A stretch of DNA of 64,000 nt. It comes from Sinomonas sp. R1AF57 (GTDB taxonomy: Bacteria > Actinomycetota > Actinomycetes > Actinomycetales > Micrococcaceae). Of this stretch, positions 21,362 to 32,581 are shown in pieces; positions within the stretch are counted from its first letter, which is position 1; every line of letters begins with the position of its first letter. Below the pieces are notes generated by a model that was not told the DNA's origin, did no database searches, and saw only the letters and a list, made by a program, of their open reading frames with translations. The position numbers and the translations under genes are program-made. The stretch is from NCBI RefSeq assembly GCF_002224485.1, contig NZ_CP022463.1, positions 2,429,890 to 2,493,889 on the forward strand. The letters run 5' to 3'.

Positions 21362-21367
21362 ACTCTA
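21362..21367 (-). promoter_or_regulatory. -10 hexamer of FG-GAP gene D
   Basis: TAGAGT in GGGATAGAGTGCCCTGGTCA, 62 nt before the TTG start, matching the B and C promoters. It lies only 48 nt from the divergent sortase start. Confidence 0.6.
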
Positions 21368-21414
21368 TCCCGGGTTGGTATTCTGCTTCAGACCGGCGAA
21401 CGAAGGGGGATCCG

Positions 21415-22242
21415 TTGCCAGCCGCGCGCACGGAGACAGACGCGAGTACTGACTCCGAGTCATCTGGAACTGCGCTCCGACGGCGCCGCCGTGCCCCGCG
21501 CCCTCGCGCCCGCGGGGGGCTCTTCGCCCTGCAGGTGGTCGGGGAGCTGGTCTGCACGGTCGGGGCGATCATCGTGCTCTTCGTGGTGTGGCAGCTGTGG
21601 TGGACGAACGTCGAGGCCGACGCCCGCCAGGGCGCCGTGGTCCGCGAGTTCGTCCAGGACGCGGCCACGCCGGACCCCGCCCCCTCCCCCACCGCCACCG
21701 CCGCGCCGAAGCCCGGCGACGGACCGGCGCCCGTGCCCCCGCAGCCGGGCAACCTGAGCGTCATCGGCGTCATGTACATCCCGCGATTCGGGGAGGCGTA
21801 CGCGCGGCCGGTGCTCGAGGGCACGGGCCGGGACGTCCTGGACACGCTGGGGCTGGGCCACTACGGGTCCACGTCGATGCCGGGTGCGCCGGGGAACTTC
21901 GCCCTCGCCGGCCACCGCCAGACGCACGGCGCGGTGCTGGACAACATCGACCTGCTCGAGCCCGGCGACAAGATCTACCTGCAGACCAAGGACGCGTACT
22001 ACACGTACGTGTTCCGCAGCAGCGAGATCGTGCTCCCGGACGCCCTCGACGTCCTGCTGCCCGTGCCGCACAAGCCGGGAGCGAAGCCGACGGAGAGCCT
22101 CCTGACCCTGACCACCTGCCACCCGCGCTACGGCTCCACGGAGCGGTTCATCGCCTACTCGACGCTCGACTCCTGGCGCCCGACGTCGGCAGGCCCTCCG
22201 CCCGAGATCGCCGCCACCGTGGCCGCCGCCCAGAAAGGCTGA
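21415..22242 (+). CDS. Class E sortase
   Basis: Membrane-anchored cysteine transpeptidase that joins LAxTG-type proteins to the cell wall. 275 residues: a basic cytoplasmic N-terminus ([14 protein letters not shown]), a membrane segment at about 38-60, and a Pro-rich linker (70-112). The catalytic domain has H167 in LAGHRQTH, C235 in TLTTCHPRYG and R244 in STERFI, all three catalytic residues. TTG 21415 follows GAAGGGGGA. A 55-residue membrane gene starts 2 nt after its stop. No protein in this window shows a clear LAxTG sorting signal, so its substrates lie elsewhere; proximity to the FG-GAP proteins is suggestive only. Confidence 0.93.
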   Translation: MPAARTETDASTDSESSGTALRRRRRAPRPRARGGLFALQVVGELVCTVGAIIVLFVVWQLWWTNVEADARQGAVVREFVQDAATPDPAPSPTATAAPKPGDGPAPVPPQPGNLSVIGVMYIPRFGEAYARPVLEGTGRDVLDTLGLGHYGSTSMPGAPGNFALAGHRQTHGAVLDNIDLLEPGDKIYLQTKDAYYTYVFRSSEIVLPDALDVLLPVPHKPGAKPTESLLTLTTCHPRYGSTERFIAYSTLDSWRPTSAGPPPEIAATVAAAQKG

Positions 22243-22244
22243 CG

Positions 22245-22412
22245 ATGTACGCCTGGATCTTCCGGAACCTCCCCGGCCCGCTGTGGCTGCGCATCCTGAC
22301 CAGCCTGCTCCTCGTGGCAGCGGCGCTGTCCCTCATGGTGCGGTTCCTGTTCCCCTGGCTCGCTGAGGTGACGCATGCGAGCGACAATACTGTGGGGATG
22401 CTGCTGTTCTGA
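22245..22412 (+). CDS. Small membrane protein cotranscribed with the sortase
   Basis: 55 residues: MYAWIFRNLPGPLWLRI, a single membrane span (about residues 17-40), then a short polar end (EVTHASDNTVGMLLF). The start is 2 nt after the sortase stop, so it is almost certainly cotranscribed. Small proteins of this kind next to sortase E genes recur in actinobacteria as far as I recall, but their role is unknown. A strong terminator follows 3 nt after the stop. Confidence 0.8.
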   Translation: MYAWIFRNLPGPLWLRILTSLLLVAAALSLMVRFLFPWLAEVTHASDNTVGMLLF

Positions 22413-22415
22413 ACA

Positions 22416-22443
22416 CGTGGGGCCAGCGCATGCTGGCCCCACG
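22416..22443. terminator. Strong bidirectional terminator between sortase unit and rmlCD
   Basis: CGTGGGGCCAGC and GCTGGCCCCACG form a perfect 12-bp stem with a GCAT loop, followed by AGTTTT on the plus strand. It lies between convergent transcription units and ends 6 nt from the rmlCD stop. Confidence 0.9.
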
Positions 22444-22448
22444 AGTTT

Positions 22449-23918
22449 TCAGCGACTCTGAGTGATGCGGCCCTGATCATCGGCACCAAGGTAGGTGCGG
22501 AGTCGGTCTTCCCAGCGCTGGGGTGTGAAGCCGGTGGATTCGATCCGGTGCAGGTCCAGGGTGGAGTTCAGCGGGCGTGGGGCAGTGTGGGGCCGGTCGG
22601 CGAAGTAGGCGGCTGTGGTGGTGCGCTGGATGTCGCCGGGGTGGCGTCCGGCGACGGCGAACACCTCCGCGGCGACGTCGGCCCAGCTCGCGGTCTCCCC
22701 CGAGCAGCTGAGGTTGTAGGTCCCGTACGGGGCCTGCGTGTCCAGCAGGTGCCGGATGCCGGCGGCGAGGTCCTGCGTGAAGGTGGGCCGGCCCATCTGG
22801 TCATCGACGACGGCCGGGCTCACCCCCTGGGCGGCCAGGCGCGCCATGGTGCGCACGAAGTTGTTCCCGTCCCCGATCACCCACGAGGTGCGCACGGTGT
22901 AGTGCCGCGGGACGGCGGCCACGGCGGCGTCCCCGGCGGCCTTGGACTGCCCGTACACCCCCAGCGGGGAGAACGGCTCGTCCTCGGAGTGCACGGCGAT
23001 GGTGCCGTCGAAGACGTAGTCGCTGGAGACGTTGACCAGGGTGATCCGGTGCTCGGCCGCGACCCGGGCCAGCTTCGCCACCGCGCCGGCGTTGACCGCC
23101 CACGCCTCCCGGCGCCCCTCGGGCGTCTCTGCCTTGTCGACGGCCGTGTAGGCGGCGGCGTTGACGACCGCCCCGTACTGCGACCAGTCCCGCGAGGCGT
23201 ACGCGCCCGGATCGGCGAGGTCGAACTCGGAGCGCGTGGCGAACTCGACAGCGGCAGGTGAGTCATCGGCGCCGTACGCGTCCCGCAGGGCCCTGCCGAG
23301 CTGGCCGTTGGCCCCCAGCACGAGGACCGTCCTGGGCCGCATCGGGGCGACCTGGGCCAGGCGGGGGTGGGCGCGGTCCTTCTCCGACAGCTCCGCGTCT
23401 GCCAGCGGGATCGGCCACGGGATGGCCACGGTCTCGTCGGCCAGGTTCAGGAACGTGTACTCGCCCTGGACCTCGGCGGACCAGTGGTCGTTGACCAGGT
23501 ACGTGTAGGCCGTGCCGTCCTGGAGGGTCTGGAACGCGTTGCCCACCCCGCGCGGGACGAACACCGCCCTGGAGGGATCCAGCTCGGCCGTGACCACCGC
23601 CCCGAACGTGGGGCCCTCGCGCAGGTCCACCCACGCACCGAAGATCCGGCCCGTGGCGACCGAGACGTACTTGTCCCACGGCTCCGCGTGGATCCCCCGG
23701 GTCGTCCCGGCGGTCGCGTTGAAGGAGATGTTGTTCTGCACCGGTCCGAAGTCCGGCAGCCCCAGGCCGGTCATCTTCTGACGCTGCCAGTTCTCCTTGA
23801 ACCAGCCCCGGCCGTCCCCGTGCACCGGCAGGTCCAGCAGCAGCAGCCCCGGGATCGCCGTCCCCTGCACCGTCAGGGGCTTGGAGAACTCGATACCGGA
23901 CCCTTCTCTTAGACTCAC
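22449..23918 (-). CDS. Bifunctional dTDP-4-dehydrorhamnose 3,5-epimerase/reductase (RmlC-RmlD fusion)
   Basis: Catalyses the last two steps to dTDP-L-rhamnose. 489 residues. Residues 1-190 are the RmlC cupin: GRGWFKENWQRQKM, NNISFNATAGTTRGIHAEPW with catalytic H77, then FVPRGVGNAFQTL. Residues 193-489 are the RmlD short-chain dehydrogenase: VLVLGANGQLGRAL (NAD(P) site), NVSSDYVFDGT, and the YGQSKAAGD catalytic Tyr-Lys pair. The fusion makes one polypeptide do both steps, an arrangement known in Micrococcales. GTG 23918 overlaps the upstream glycosyltransferase stop (GTGA), giving translational coupling. With rmlA and rmlB nearby, the pathway from glucose-1-phosphate is complete. Confidence 0.95.
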   Translation of the reverse strand: MSLREGSGIEFSKPLTVQGTAIPGLLLLDLPVHGDGRGWFKENWQRQKMTGLGLPDFGPVQNNISFNATAGTTRGIHAEPWDKYVSVATGRIFGAWVDLREGPTFGAVVTAELDPSRAVFVPRGVGNAFQTLQDGTAYTYLVNDHWSAEVQGEYTFLNLADETVAIPWPIPLADAELSEKDRAHPRLAQVAPMRPRTVLVLGANGQLGRALRDAYGADDSPAAVEFATRSEFDLADPGAYASRDWSQYGAVVNAAAYTAVDKAETPEGRREAWAVNAGAVAKLARVAAEHRITLVNVSSDYVFDGTIAVHSEDEPFSPLGVYGQSKAAGDAAVAAVPRHYTVRTSWVIGDGNNFVRTMARLAAQGVSPAVVDDQMGRPTFTQDLAAGIRHLLDTQAPYGTYNLSCSGETASWADVAAEVFAVAGRHPGDIQRTTTAAYFADRPHTAPRPLNSTLDLHRIESTGFTPQRWEDRLRTYLGADDQGRITQSR

Positions 23919-25219
23919 CTGCGGTCGCCTCTCGCCGGCGCAACATTCTCTTCCTGAGAATCTTCATCCGACACGGCAAGATTGCTTTCGACCGTCGTGC
24001 CGAACTCGGCCTCGAACTCTTCCATTTCGCCATTTGAAGAACTGGTTGAGGTCTCGGATTCCAGGTCCTCGTGCGGGTTTGCAGTGAGGATATCGTTCGG
24101 TGCAGGGGTACCGGTCCGCGAATCCTTCTCGCCGATATGGTCCAACAGAGCCTTTTCGTAACCGTCACAGACACCGGTCCAGGAGTAGTGCTCCTCGGCG
24201 CGCGCGACGATCGCCGTGGTGTCGATGGAAGATGCCCTCGCCATCGCTTCGTCGAGGCCCTCAATGATGGCCTCAGCAGTTGGCTCAACGAAGAAGCCGG
24301 TATCACCGAGAACCTCTCGGTTGTATACGGTGTCGCGGGCGACGGTCGGCGCACCACAAGCCATGGCCTGAACAAGGGCCGGATTCGTACCTCCCACGCT
24401 GTGCCCGTGGAAGTATGCTCCCGCGTGCTGCCAGAGCGAGTGGAGTCTCCGGTCATCACTGAGGTGGCCGAGCCAGCGAACGTTGCTGTGGGCCTTTGCT
24501 AGCGCTCCCGCCTGCTCGTCGAACTCCCCCCCATACCCTGAGGAGCCGACGATGACTACAGGATGTCGGGTGGCGAGTGCTTCTGAAGCCCTGAAGAATT
24601 CCGCGACAGTATTCTCGGGGACGAAACGAGCCACCATGAGAATGTATCCACGGTGCGTCAGTCCTTCCTCGATGGGGAGCTCAGCCGGTACATCCCCGCC
24701 GTATGGGACAAACCGGGCTGTGCGCCCGAATTCTCGTCGCCAGCGTTCCGCGATTGCATGTGCGTCGGCGATGAGTTCAGTGGCGAACTTCGCCGTCAGA
24801 AGAGCGCCGAGCCGAAACGCCCTCTTGGCGACGCGACCCCATTTGGCACGCTCCCACTCAATACCATCAACATTGACGACCGTCGGAATGCCACGGAGCT
24901 TAAGCAGGGGCAGCCAGAAACCATTCGCCACATTCATCACGAGAGCGACGTCCGGGCGGTATTTCATAGCATGGAGTACTGATGTTAGCCCGAACGAAAG
25001 AGTGCTCAGCGACGTGGATTCCACACCATGCGTTATGACGGATCTAACGCGTTCGTCAGATTGGGGATCGTCCGGCCGCGTTGCCCCTGGCCGCCCGTAA
25101 ACCACAACATCCCAACCGTTTTCGGCAAGGTACGGTGAAAGTCTCCGCACCGCCGTTTCAAATCCGCCGTAGTAACTTGGATACCCTCGCGTCCCGATAA
25201 TCGCGACAGACTTACTCAA
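23915..25219 (-). CDS. Glycosyltransferase family 1 with DUF1972 domain, probable rhamnosyltransferase
   Basis: GT-B fold transferase of 434 residues. The N-terminal DUF1972 signature VAIIGTRGYPSYYGGFETAV is typical of Cps2T-like rhamnosyltransferases. The C-terminal domain has GYILMVARFVPENTVAEFF and the donor-binding HSVGGTNPALVQAMACGAP with E in the loop that follows. About 50 C-terminal residues form an acidic, Ser-rich tail (ETSTSSSNGEMEEFEAEFG) not seen in family members. TTG 25219 follows GAGGGGGAAC. It is coupled to rmlCD by a 4-nt overlap, consistent with use of dTDP-rhamnose; the acceptor is unknown. GC content is lower than in the flanking trehalose and sortase regions. Confidence 0.88.
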   Translation of the reverse strand: MSKSVAIIGTRGYPSYYGGFETAVRRLSPYLAENGWDVVVYGRPGATRPDDPQSDERVRSVITHGVESTSLSTLSFGLTSVLHAMKYRPDVALVMNVANGFWLPLLKLRGIPTVVNVDGIEWERAKWGRVAKRAFRLGALLTAKFATELIADAHAIAERWRREFGRTARFVPYGGDVPAELPIEEGLTHRGYILMVARFVPENTVAEFFRASEALATRHPVVIVGSSGYGGEFDEQAGALAKAHSNVRWLGHLSDDRRLHSLWQHAGAYFHGHSVGGTNPALVQAMACGAPTVARDTVYNREVLGDTGFFVEPTAEAIIEGLDEAMARASSIDTTAIVARAEEHYSWTGVCDGYEKALLDHIGEKDSRTGTPAPNDILTANPHEDLESETSTSSSNGEMEEFEAEFGTTVESNLAVSDEDSQEENVAPARGDRR

Positions 25220-25388
25220 AGTTCCCCCTCACTCATAGCGCGCGCCCCCGCCATCTTACTGCATTGGCTCCATCACCCCGACCTTGGGCGCTGGGCACGG
25301 GTCCTCGGATAGACCACTGACGACCGAGGCGCCGCATTTCCCTGCGGATTGATTTCTAAAACGCCTTACAGGGAGCCCGTGCGTCTAT

Positions 25389-27885
<2,497 letters not shown>

Positions 27886-28875
27886 TCAGCCGCGCAGGCG
27901 GAGGGCAAGAGCTTCACCCGCGAGGTCATCATCAAGCTCCATCGCGGCAAATCCTAGCTTCTCTGCCTGTTGCGTCACCTTGGGGTCGTAGGAAAGCCCA
28001 ATTGGTCTCACTCCGTGTAGATAAGCAATCAGCAAGAAGTGTAATCGCATGCCAAGTGCAGACGATGATGAAGCGATCACCCGCTCAACAGTCTCGACCG
28101 GAACGCCCGCGAAGACTTCAATGTCACCGTCTAATAAACGCACCAATCTATTAAGAATCACTGAATCTTGGTCTCCCCTCAATTCGGACATTGAGACGAG
28201 CGCTATGCGAGCACCCCTTCCGTGGACCCGCCTAACTGCATAAGCTACAACGTCCAAAATCCGCTCAATGCTGGCGCCATCATAGGATGGCATGGAACTC
28301 CCTTCGCTTGCCCAGCAGCGCAAGTTTATGCAAATGTCAAACCTCGGCCGGGTCGTCGTTACCGACCGCTTCCGCCAAAGAGCGGGGTCGTCAACCACTT
28401 CCACGGCTCCGCGGAAGCCTATCCCAGCAAGTCGCTGAGCAGATGCATGATCTCGAACACTTACAGCGCTCGCACCTTTGAGCGCCTTCAAGTAATTACT
28501 TCCCGTGCTAGGACGCCTAACCGGACCTACGCCAATACCGAGGAATCTATAAGGCGTTCCGACGAGAGCACTCCATTGCGCAATACGAGTAAACGGGCGA
28601 TAAAAATCAGGCAACCGATCATCTAAGAGGCCTCCGCCGCCTATGATCACTTCCCTTGCACGCGCGATCTCGTACAAAAGACGCAATCGCTCTCGCAGCT
28701 TTCCCGACAAAGAAACTCGACGTACAAACTGGATATCAGCCTTCAAAGAAAGACCGCCACCAACAAGAACAACCGCTCCGCGGTCTTCAGGCGGCAATGC
28801 GTGAACAATCTCCCGGGCGATTAAATCGTCACCCAGATTCCCCCACCCAGACCCCCCGACGAGAACCACACTCAC
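27886..28875 (-). CDS. Polysaccharide pyruvyl transferase family protein
   Basis: Transfers pyruvate from phosphoenolpyruvate to a sugar hydroxyl pair, making a ketal on surface polysaccharide (CsaB/WcaK family). 329 residues. N-terminal VVLVGGSGWGNLGDDLIARE is the GNLGD signature; EVIIGGGGLLDDR follows; the C-terminal half has SALGMRLHFLLIAYLHGVRP, the conserved R-x-H of the family, and YDPKV. GTG 28875 has GGGGGGA 7 nt upstream; an in-frame TTG at 28890 overlaps that site. Codon usage is less GC-biased than the chromosome around it. Last gene of the low-GC polysaccharide operon. Confidence 0.88.
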   Translation of the reverse strand: MSVVLVGGSGWGNLGDDLIAREIVHALPPEDRGAVVLVGGGLSLKADIQFVRRVSLSGKLRERLRLLYEIARAREVIIGGGGLLDDRLPDFYRPFTRIAQWSALVGTPYRFLGIGVGPVRRPSTGSNYLKALKGASAVSVRDHASAQRLAGIGFRGAVEVVDDPALWRKRSVTTTRPRFDICINLRCWASEGSSMPSYDGASIERILDVVAYAVRRVHGRGARIALVSMSELRGDQDSVILNRLVRLLDGDIEVFAGVPVETVERVIASSSSALGMRLHFLLIAYLHGVRPIGLSYDPKVTQQAEKLGFAAMELDDDLAGEALALRLRG

Positions 28876-28911
28876 AGAAAATCCCCCCAAAGATGAAGCC
28901 GAACAAGATGC

Positions 28912-30117
28912 CTACGCCCTGTGGCGCGCGGAGTATACCCAGAGCAGCCGAGCGAATATCAGGAGCAAGACAAGCGCAATCTCACTCACAACAATTGAAA
29001 AAACATACAACTCCGCGCCGCGCGCGGCTAAGGCCCAGCAAGCAGCTAGCTGCACTAGAAGGCCAATCAATTGTATTCCGGAGGAAAGCCAGTAGCGACC
29101 TTTCGACAGCAAATAGGCCAGCAGAACAGAGCTCGCCATCGAGAATGGAACCTGCCAGGAGATCGCTTGTACTGCGGCAACACTGCCCATACTCGACTCT
29201 CCAAATAACAGTGGGACATAGGTTGGGGCCGCAAAGTACGAGCAGAAAGCAATCAACAGCCCGACGAGAAATGGAGCCCCCAAGATTAGGGACAGTTTAG
29301 ACTTTGCGCTACCCACAAGCCGTGGAAGAACAATACCACCCAATATTTGTGAGGGAATTACGAGAAGCAGCAGTACTCGCGTCGCCACTGATGCCTGCAC
29401 TAATAGCTCAGGAGTCGGTCCATACTGAGCAAAAACGATCAAGAGTGACGAGTAAGCATGTACAAGCACAGTGAACAGTGCAAGTCCCAAGTTTTTTCGT
29501 AGAAGGCCCACCATTGCGCCGAGTCTAAATCCAGCAGTGATGCTCGACAAATTGAAACGCGACGCTGCATTCACCGCGATAGTCGTCACAATTGCGCCGA
29601 AACTATAACTCAATCCGATTGCCCAAAGCGGACCCCCGAGAGCCGCCACAAGTACTCCACTGAGGCCAGTCGCGAGGTTGCCGCCGACCCGAGCCTTCGC
29701 CGCAGCCACGGCATGTAGACGTCCTTGGAGCACATACGACGTTCTCATCGCCGTCGCAACGGGTACGAGCGCCAAAGACAGCGCTAGGTCCCAAGAAGAT
29801 GCTTGAGCTGTTACCGGAATCAGCACAAGTAAGGCAGCGAACGTGAGCCCAGTCTGGAGAAGAAATGTGTCCCTGATGACCGGGCTATCGTCTTGTCGCG
29901 ACGCTATTACACGGACGGCATTTGTACCCAGGCCAGCGTCGCCTGCGACCGTCGCATATGCCAACAGTGATTGTACAAGCGCAAGTGTTCCGAGTGCTTC
30001 CAGGCCAGCATGACGAGCGACAACGAAAGACACACCGAAAACAATGACGCGAGAAATACCCTCAGCGCCGAGCAAAGCTGCGCCATCCCTCACGAACGCC
30101 TTACGTGATGATGACAC
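28912..30117 (-). CDS. Wzx-like oligosaccharide flippase
   Basis: Integral membrane protein of about 401 residues with roughly 12 hydrophobic segments and the polysaccharide-synthesis (MATE-like) pattern: an N-terminal helix pair ISRVIVFGVSFVVARHAG, ATVAGDAGLGTNAVRVIASR after it, and basic loops such as RLVGSAKSK. It would flip lipid-linked repeat units across the membrane. GTG 30117 is chosen for GGGAG just upstream; it overlaps the polymerase gene by 17 nt. An ATG at 30138 is possible. Assignment rests on topology and position beside a Wzy-like gene. Confidence 0.82.
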   Translation of the reverse strand: MSSSRKAFVRDGAALLGAEGISRVIVFGVSFVVARHAGLEALGTLALVQSLLAYATVAGDAGLGTNAVRVIASRQDDSPVIRDTFLLQTGLTFAALLVLIPVTAQASSWDLALSLALVPVATAMRTSYVLQGRLHAVAAAKARVGGNLATGLSGVLVAALGGPLWAIGLSYSFGAIVTTIAVNAASRFNLSSITAGFRLGAMVGLLRKNLGLALFTVLVHAYSSLLIVFAQYGPTPELLVQASVATRVLLLLVIPSQILGGIVLPRLVGSAKSKLSLILGAPFLVGLLIAFCSYFAAPTYVPLLFGESSMGSVAAVQAISWQVPFSMASSVLLAYLLSKGRYWLSSGIQLIGLLVQLAACWALAARGAELYVFSIVVSEIALVLLLIFARLLWVYSARHRA

Positions 30118-31393
30118 GGCGCTCCCTGAAGGATCCATGGATCGTGCATGTCGGCAAGGGCTGCAGTGAGGCCCAACCGAGCCCCACAAAATACCATGTT
30201 TGTAAGAGCCACAAAGTACTTGTTGATATAGAGAAGAGAAGGTAGGCGGAGCCAAGCACAAGAAAGGTCCTGCCCCCGCCCTTCTTCATCAGGCCATACG
30301 ACACCGCTACGACGGAAATGCCAACTATCACGATCGCGACTAGGCCACCGTCGTATGCCAGCTGGAGCGGCAGATTCCCAAGATAGCCAGGCAAGTTCTT
30401 CCCTGGTTGAGTCTCATCAAGATGGCGCTGCCCGAAAGAATTCAATCCGAGACCAGTGAGCATATAGTCGGAACCGAACAACTCAACTAAAGCTGAAGCG
30501 TTGACATCGTACCGAAGTGCCCCGGTTCCTGTTTCGAGGTTGAGCGGCTGCGAGAACTTAGCGAAGCCGACGTCCGGAGAAATCGCAAACAGAAAGCCCA
30601 CCCCAGCAGCGGACAGAGCCATGACAGCGAGCACCCGCCGAGTCACTTGCGGCTTCATCAGCAGCGTCAAGACAAGCCCAACAAGATAAGAAACTAATGC
30701 TGCCCTAGTATGGCTACAAAGTATCGCAACCGGGGCGAGGATTGGCAACAACCGCTGAGCAAGCGGACTAATCGCGTTTGCCGGATTGCATATTGCAAGA
30801 AGACCGAGCAGACACATGATGTTTCCGAGCACGTTCGCCTCAAGGGACAGCCCGTATGCGGCAAATCCTCCATACGCCGGATCCGCCTGTACGCCGTATA
30901 TCTCGGCCGAAGTGACCGTAGCGGCAAGATAGCAGATAACAGCAATCCCGCCGGCTACCAGCCCGACGTCCGCCACCCAGCGAATTAGCGTTCTCCACAT
31001 GCTCGGCGTGACTGCGATCCATATTGCGCAGCAAATATTCAATACTAGCCAAATTAGGACATTCAGCGAACTGCCTGGATTTGGGGAAACGAATATTGAT
31101 GATAAGCTCAGAAGAATGGCCCAAAAGAAGATCAGAAGCGCGGACCAAGCAAAGTATCTGCTCACCTTAAAGCGTTTCAAGGATGATCGAATCAAAAGAG
31201 ACAAAACACACACGAGGCCCACAATAATTTCCAAGCGGACGTTAGTGTTACCGATCGAGAGATAAGGACGATTTATGAAGACGGCCGCAACAAGTAGGGC
31301 CCCCACAGCCTTCGGCTTCGAGGCAATCCATATCGCCAAGCAGGCCCCTACAACCGACAATACTAAATAGACTAGGAACTCCACAGCAGTCAC
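30101..31393 (-). CDS. O-antigen polymerase/ligase-like membrane protein (Wzy)
   Basis: 430 residues with about 11 predicted membrane segments and one large external loop (about residues 280-345, with LETGTGALRYDVNASALVEL and GLGLNSFGQRHLDE). This is the topology of O-antigen ligase/polymerase family members that polymerise flipped repeat units. Sequence conservation in this family is low, so the call depends on topology plus context: flippase downstream, transferases upstream. GTG 31393 overlaps the preceding stop (GTGA). Lower-GC codons throughout. Confidence 0.8.
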   Translation of the reverse strand: MTAVEFLVYLVLSVVGACLAIWIASKPKAVGALLVAAVFINRPYLSIGNTNVRLEIIVGLVCVLSLLIRSSLKRFKVSRYFAWSALLIFFWAILLSLSSIFVSPNPGSSLNVLIWLVLNICCAIWIAVTPSMWRTLIRWVADVGLVAGGIAVICYLAATVTSAEIYGVQADPAYGGFAAYGLSLEANVLGNIMCLLGLLAICNPANAISPLAQRLLPILAPVAILCSHTRAALVSYLVGLVLTLLMKPQVTRRVLAVMALSAAGVGFLFAISPDVGFAKFSQPLNLETGTGALRYDVNASALVELFGSDYMLTGLGLNSFGQRHLDETQPGKNLPGYLGNLPLQLAYDGGLVAIVIVGISVVAVSYGLMKKGGGRTFLVLGSAYLLFSISTSTLWLLQTWYFVGLGWASLQPLPTCTIHGSFRERRVIIT

Positions 31394-32562
31394 CTAATCT
31401 CCGGTTCCGCCGACGAACGCTCACCATCTTGCAAGCTAAAGAGACCGTGTATCTGTCGGGCCCTTGAGCCGACAGACCAAAGTGTCATGTCCGGGGCTGG
31501 GTCCACGTTTTCCGCACCGAAAAGACCAAGAATATCGTTCCAATCGTCTGCACCGCGAGCTAACCGGACAAGGCTAGGAAAGCGCGCTTGCCAAGCTCTC
31601 GTAGACGGGATTTCTGCCGCTGCGACGCGCAAACCAGTAGCGAGATAATCTGCCGCTTTGAGTAAGTCGCTTGAATCCGTATATGTGGTGGCCTTGAAAG
31701 GGATCAAACCAACCGACGCGCCGAACATTACATCTAAGGCGGCATCGTATGAAATGTCACCCAAAATTTCGACATTACTATAGGAAGCAAATTGCCGAAC
31801 TTCGCCGCTACCGCCAAAAACGAATTTCCAGTCCTCATGAGTGGCTAAGAGCCAATGAACGAGTTCGAAATCAACCCTTTCGTTCCACCCGCCAATATAC
31901 ACCGCCGTCTTAGGTCGGCGCTTTCGACCCATATTTCGAACCTTCGCAGCGTCAATACGTGCCAGATCAACACCGTTTGGCACAACAGTAACATCGCCGT
32001 CGCACATGAGATCAACAGCTAAACCGGCCGAGACACAGATGGTGAAGTCCGCCGCCCTGGCGCTTGCGCTCACCAAATCCCGGTGCTTTGCAGGTTGGCC
32101 ACCGGAGCGAAGGTAGGAGTATCCCCAATGCCTGTCGATGACATCAAATCCCGTGGCCGACCACGCCTCATCCGAGATTACTTCCGGATAAGCCCACCAA
32201 TACGCTAACAAATGCGGCTGCTCGAGCTTCAGCTTCTTCACAGCCCACTTGGCTCGACTCATGATCAGCTTTGAGGAAATTTTCCTCAAAATGGATGGTC
32301 CCGCCGAAGGCAGTAGCTCAAAGACCCACGGCAAGACCAAAACATGCGCCTTGGTGCCGACAGGGTGAAGCCCTGATCGAACCGGGACTCCTTTTCGCTG
32401 CGCGTCAAATATCGAGAGCAGCTTTCTGACCCCTTGCACCCTGCGCGTGATATACAGGGTGGGCCGGCTCTTTGAGAACTCAGCGAACATCTGAAGGGAA
32501 GTTTGATTAGCTGACGGTTGATAAGGCGGGCCGCCTAATACTACTAGAGCACGCTCGTCCAT
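31390..32562 (-). CDS. Glycosyltransferase family 1/4 protein
   Basis: 390 residues, GT-B fold. The N-terminal half starts ERALVVLGGPPYQPSANQTS. The C-terminal half has VTVVPNGVDLARIDAAKV, the usual link between domains, then TAVYIGGWNERVDFELVHWL and FGASVGLIPFKATTYTDSSD, where a donor-sugar Glu-x7-Glu motif is expected but not obvious. ATG 32562 has GGAG 7 nt upstream. It is 19 nt after the next transferase gene and overlaps wzy by 4 nt. Donor and acceptor sugars cannot be told. Confidence 0.84.
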   Translation of the reverse strand: MDERALVVLGGPPYQPSANQTSLQMFAEFSKSRPTLYITRRVQGVRKLLSIFDAQRKGVPVRSGLHPVGTKAHVLVLPWVFELLPSAGPSILRKISSKLIMSRAKWAVKKLKLEQPHLLAYWWAYPEVISDEAWSATGFDVIDRHWGYSYLRSGGQPAKHRDLVSASARAADFTICVSAGLAVDLMCDGDVTVVPNGVDLARIDAAKVRNMGRKRRPKTAVYIGGWNERVDFELVHWLLATHEDWKFVFGGSGEVRQFASYSNVEILGDISYDAALDVMFGASVGLIPFKATTYTDSSDLLKAADYLATGLRVAAAEIPSTRAWQARFPSLVRLARGADDWNDILGLFGAENVDPAPDMTLWSVGSRARQIHGLFSLQDGERSSAEPEIR

Positions 32563-32581
32563 AGATGTCTCCAATTCCGCT

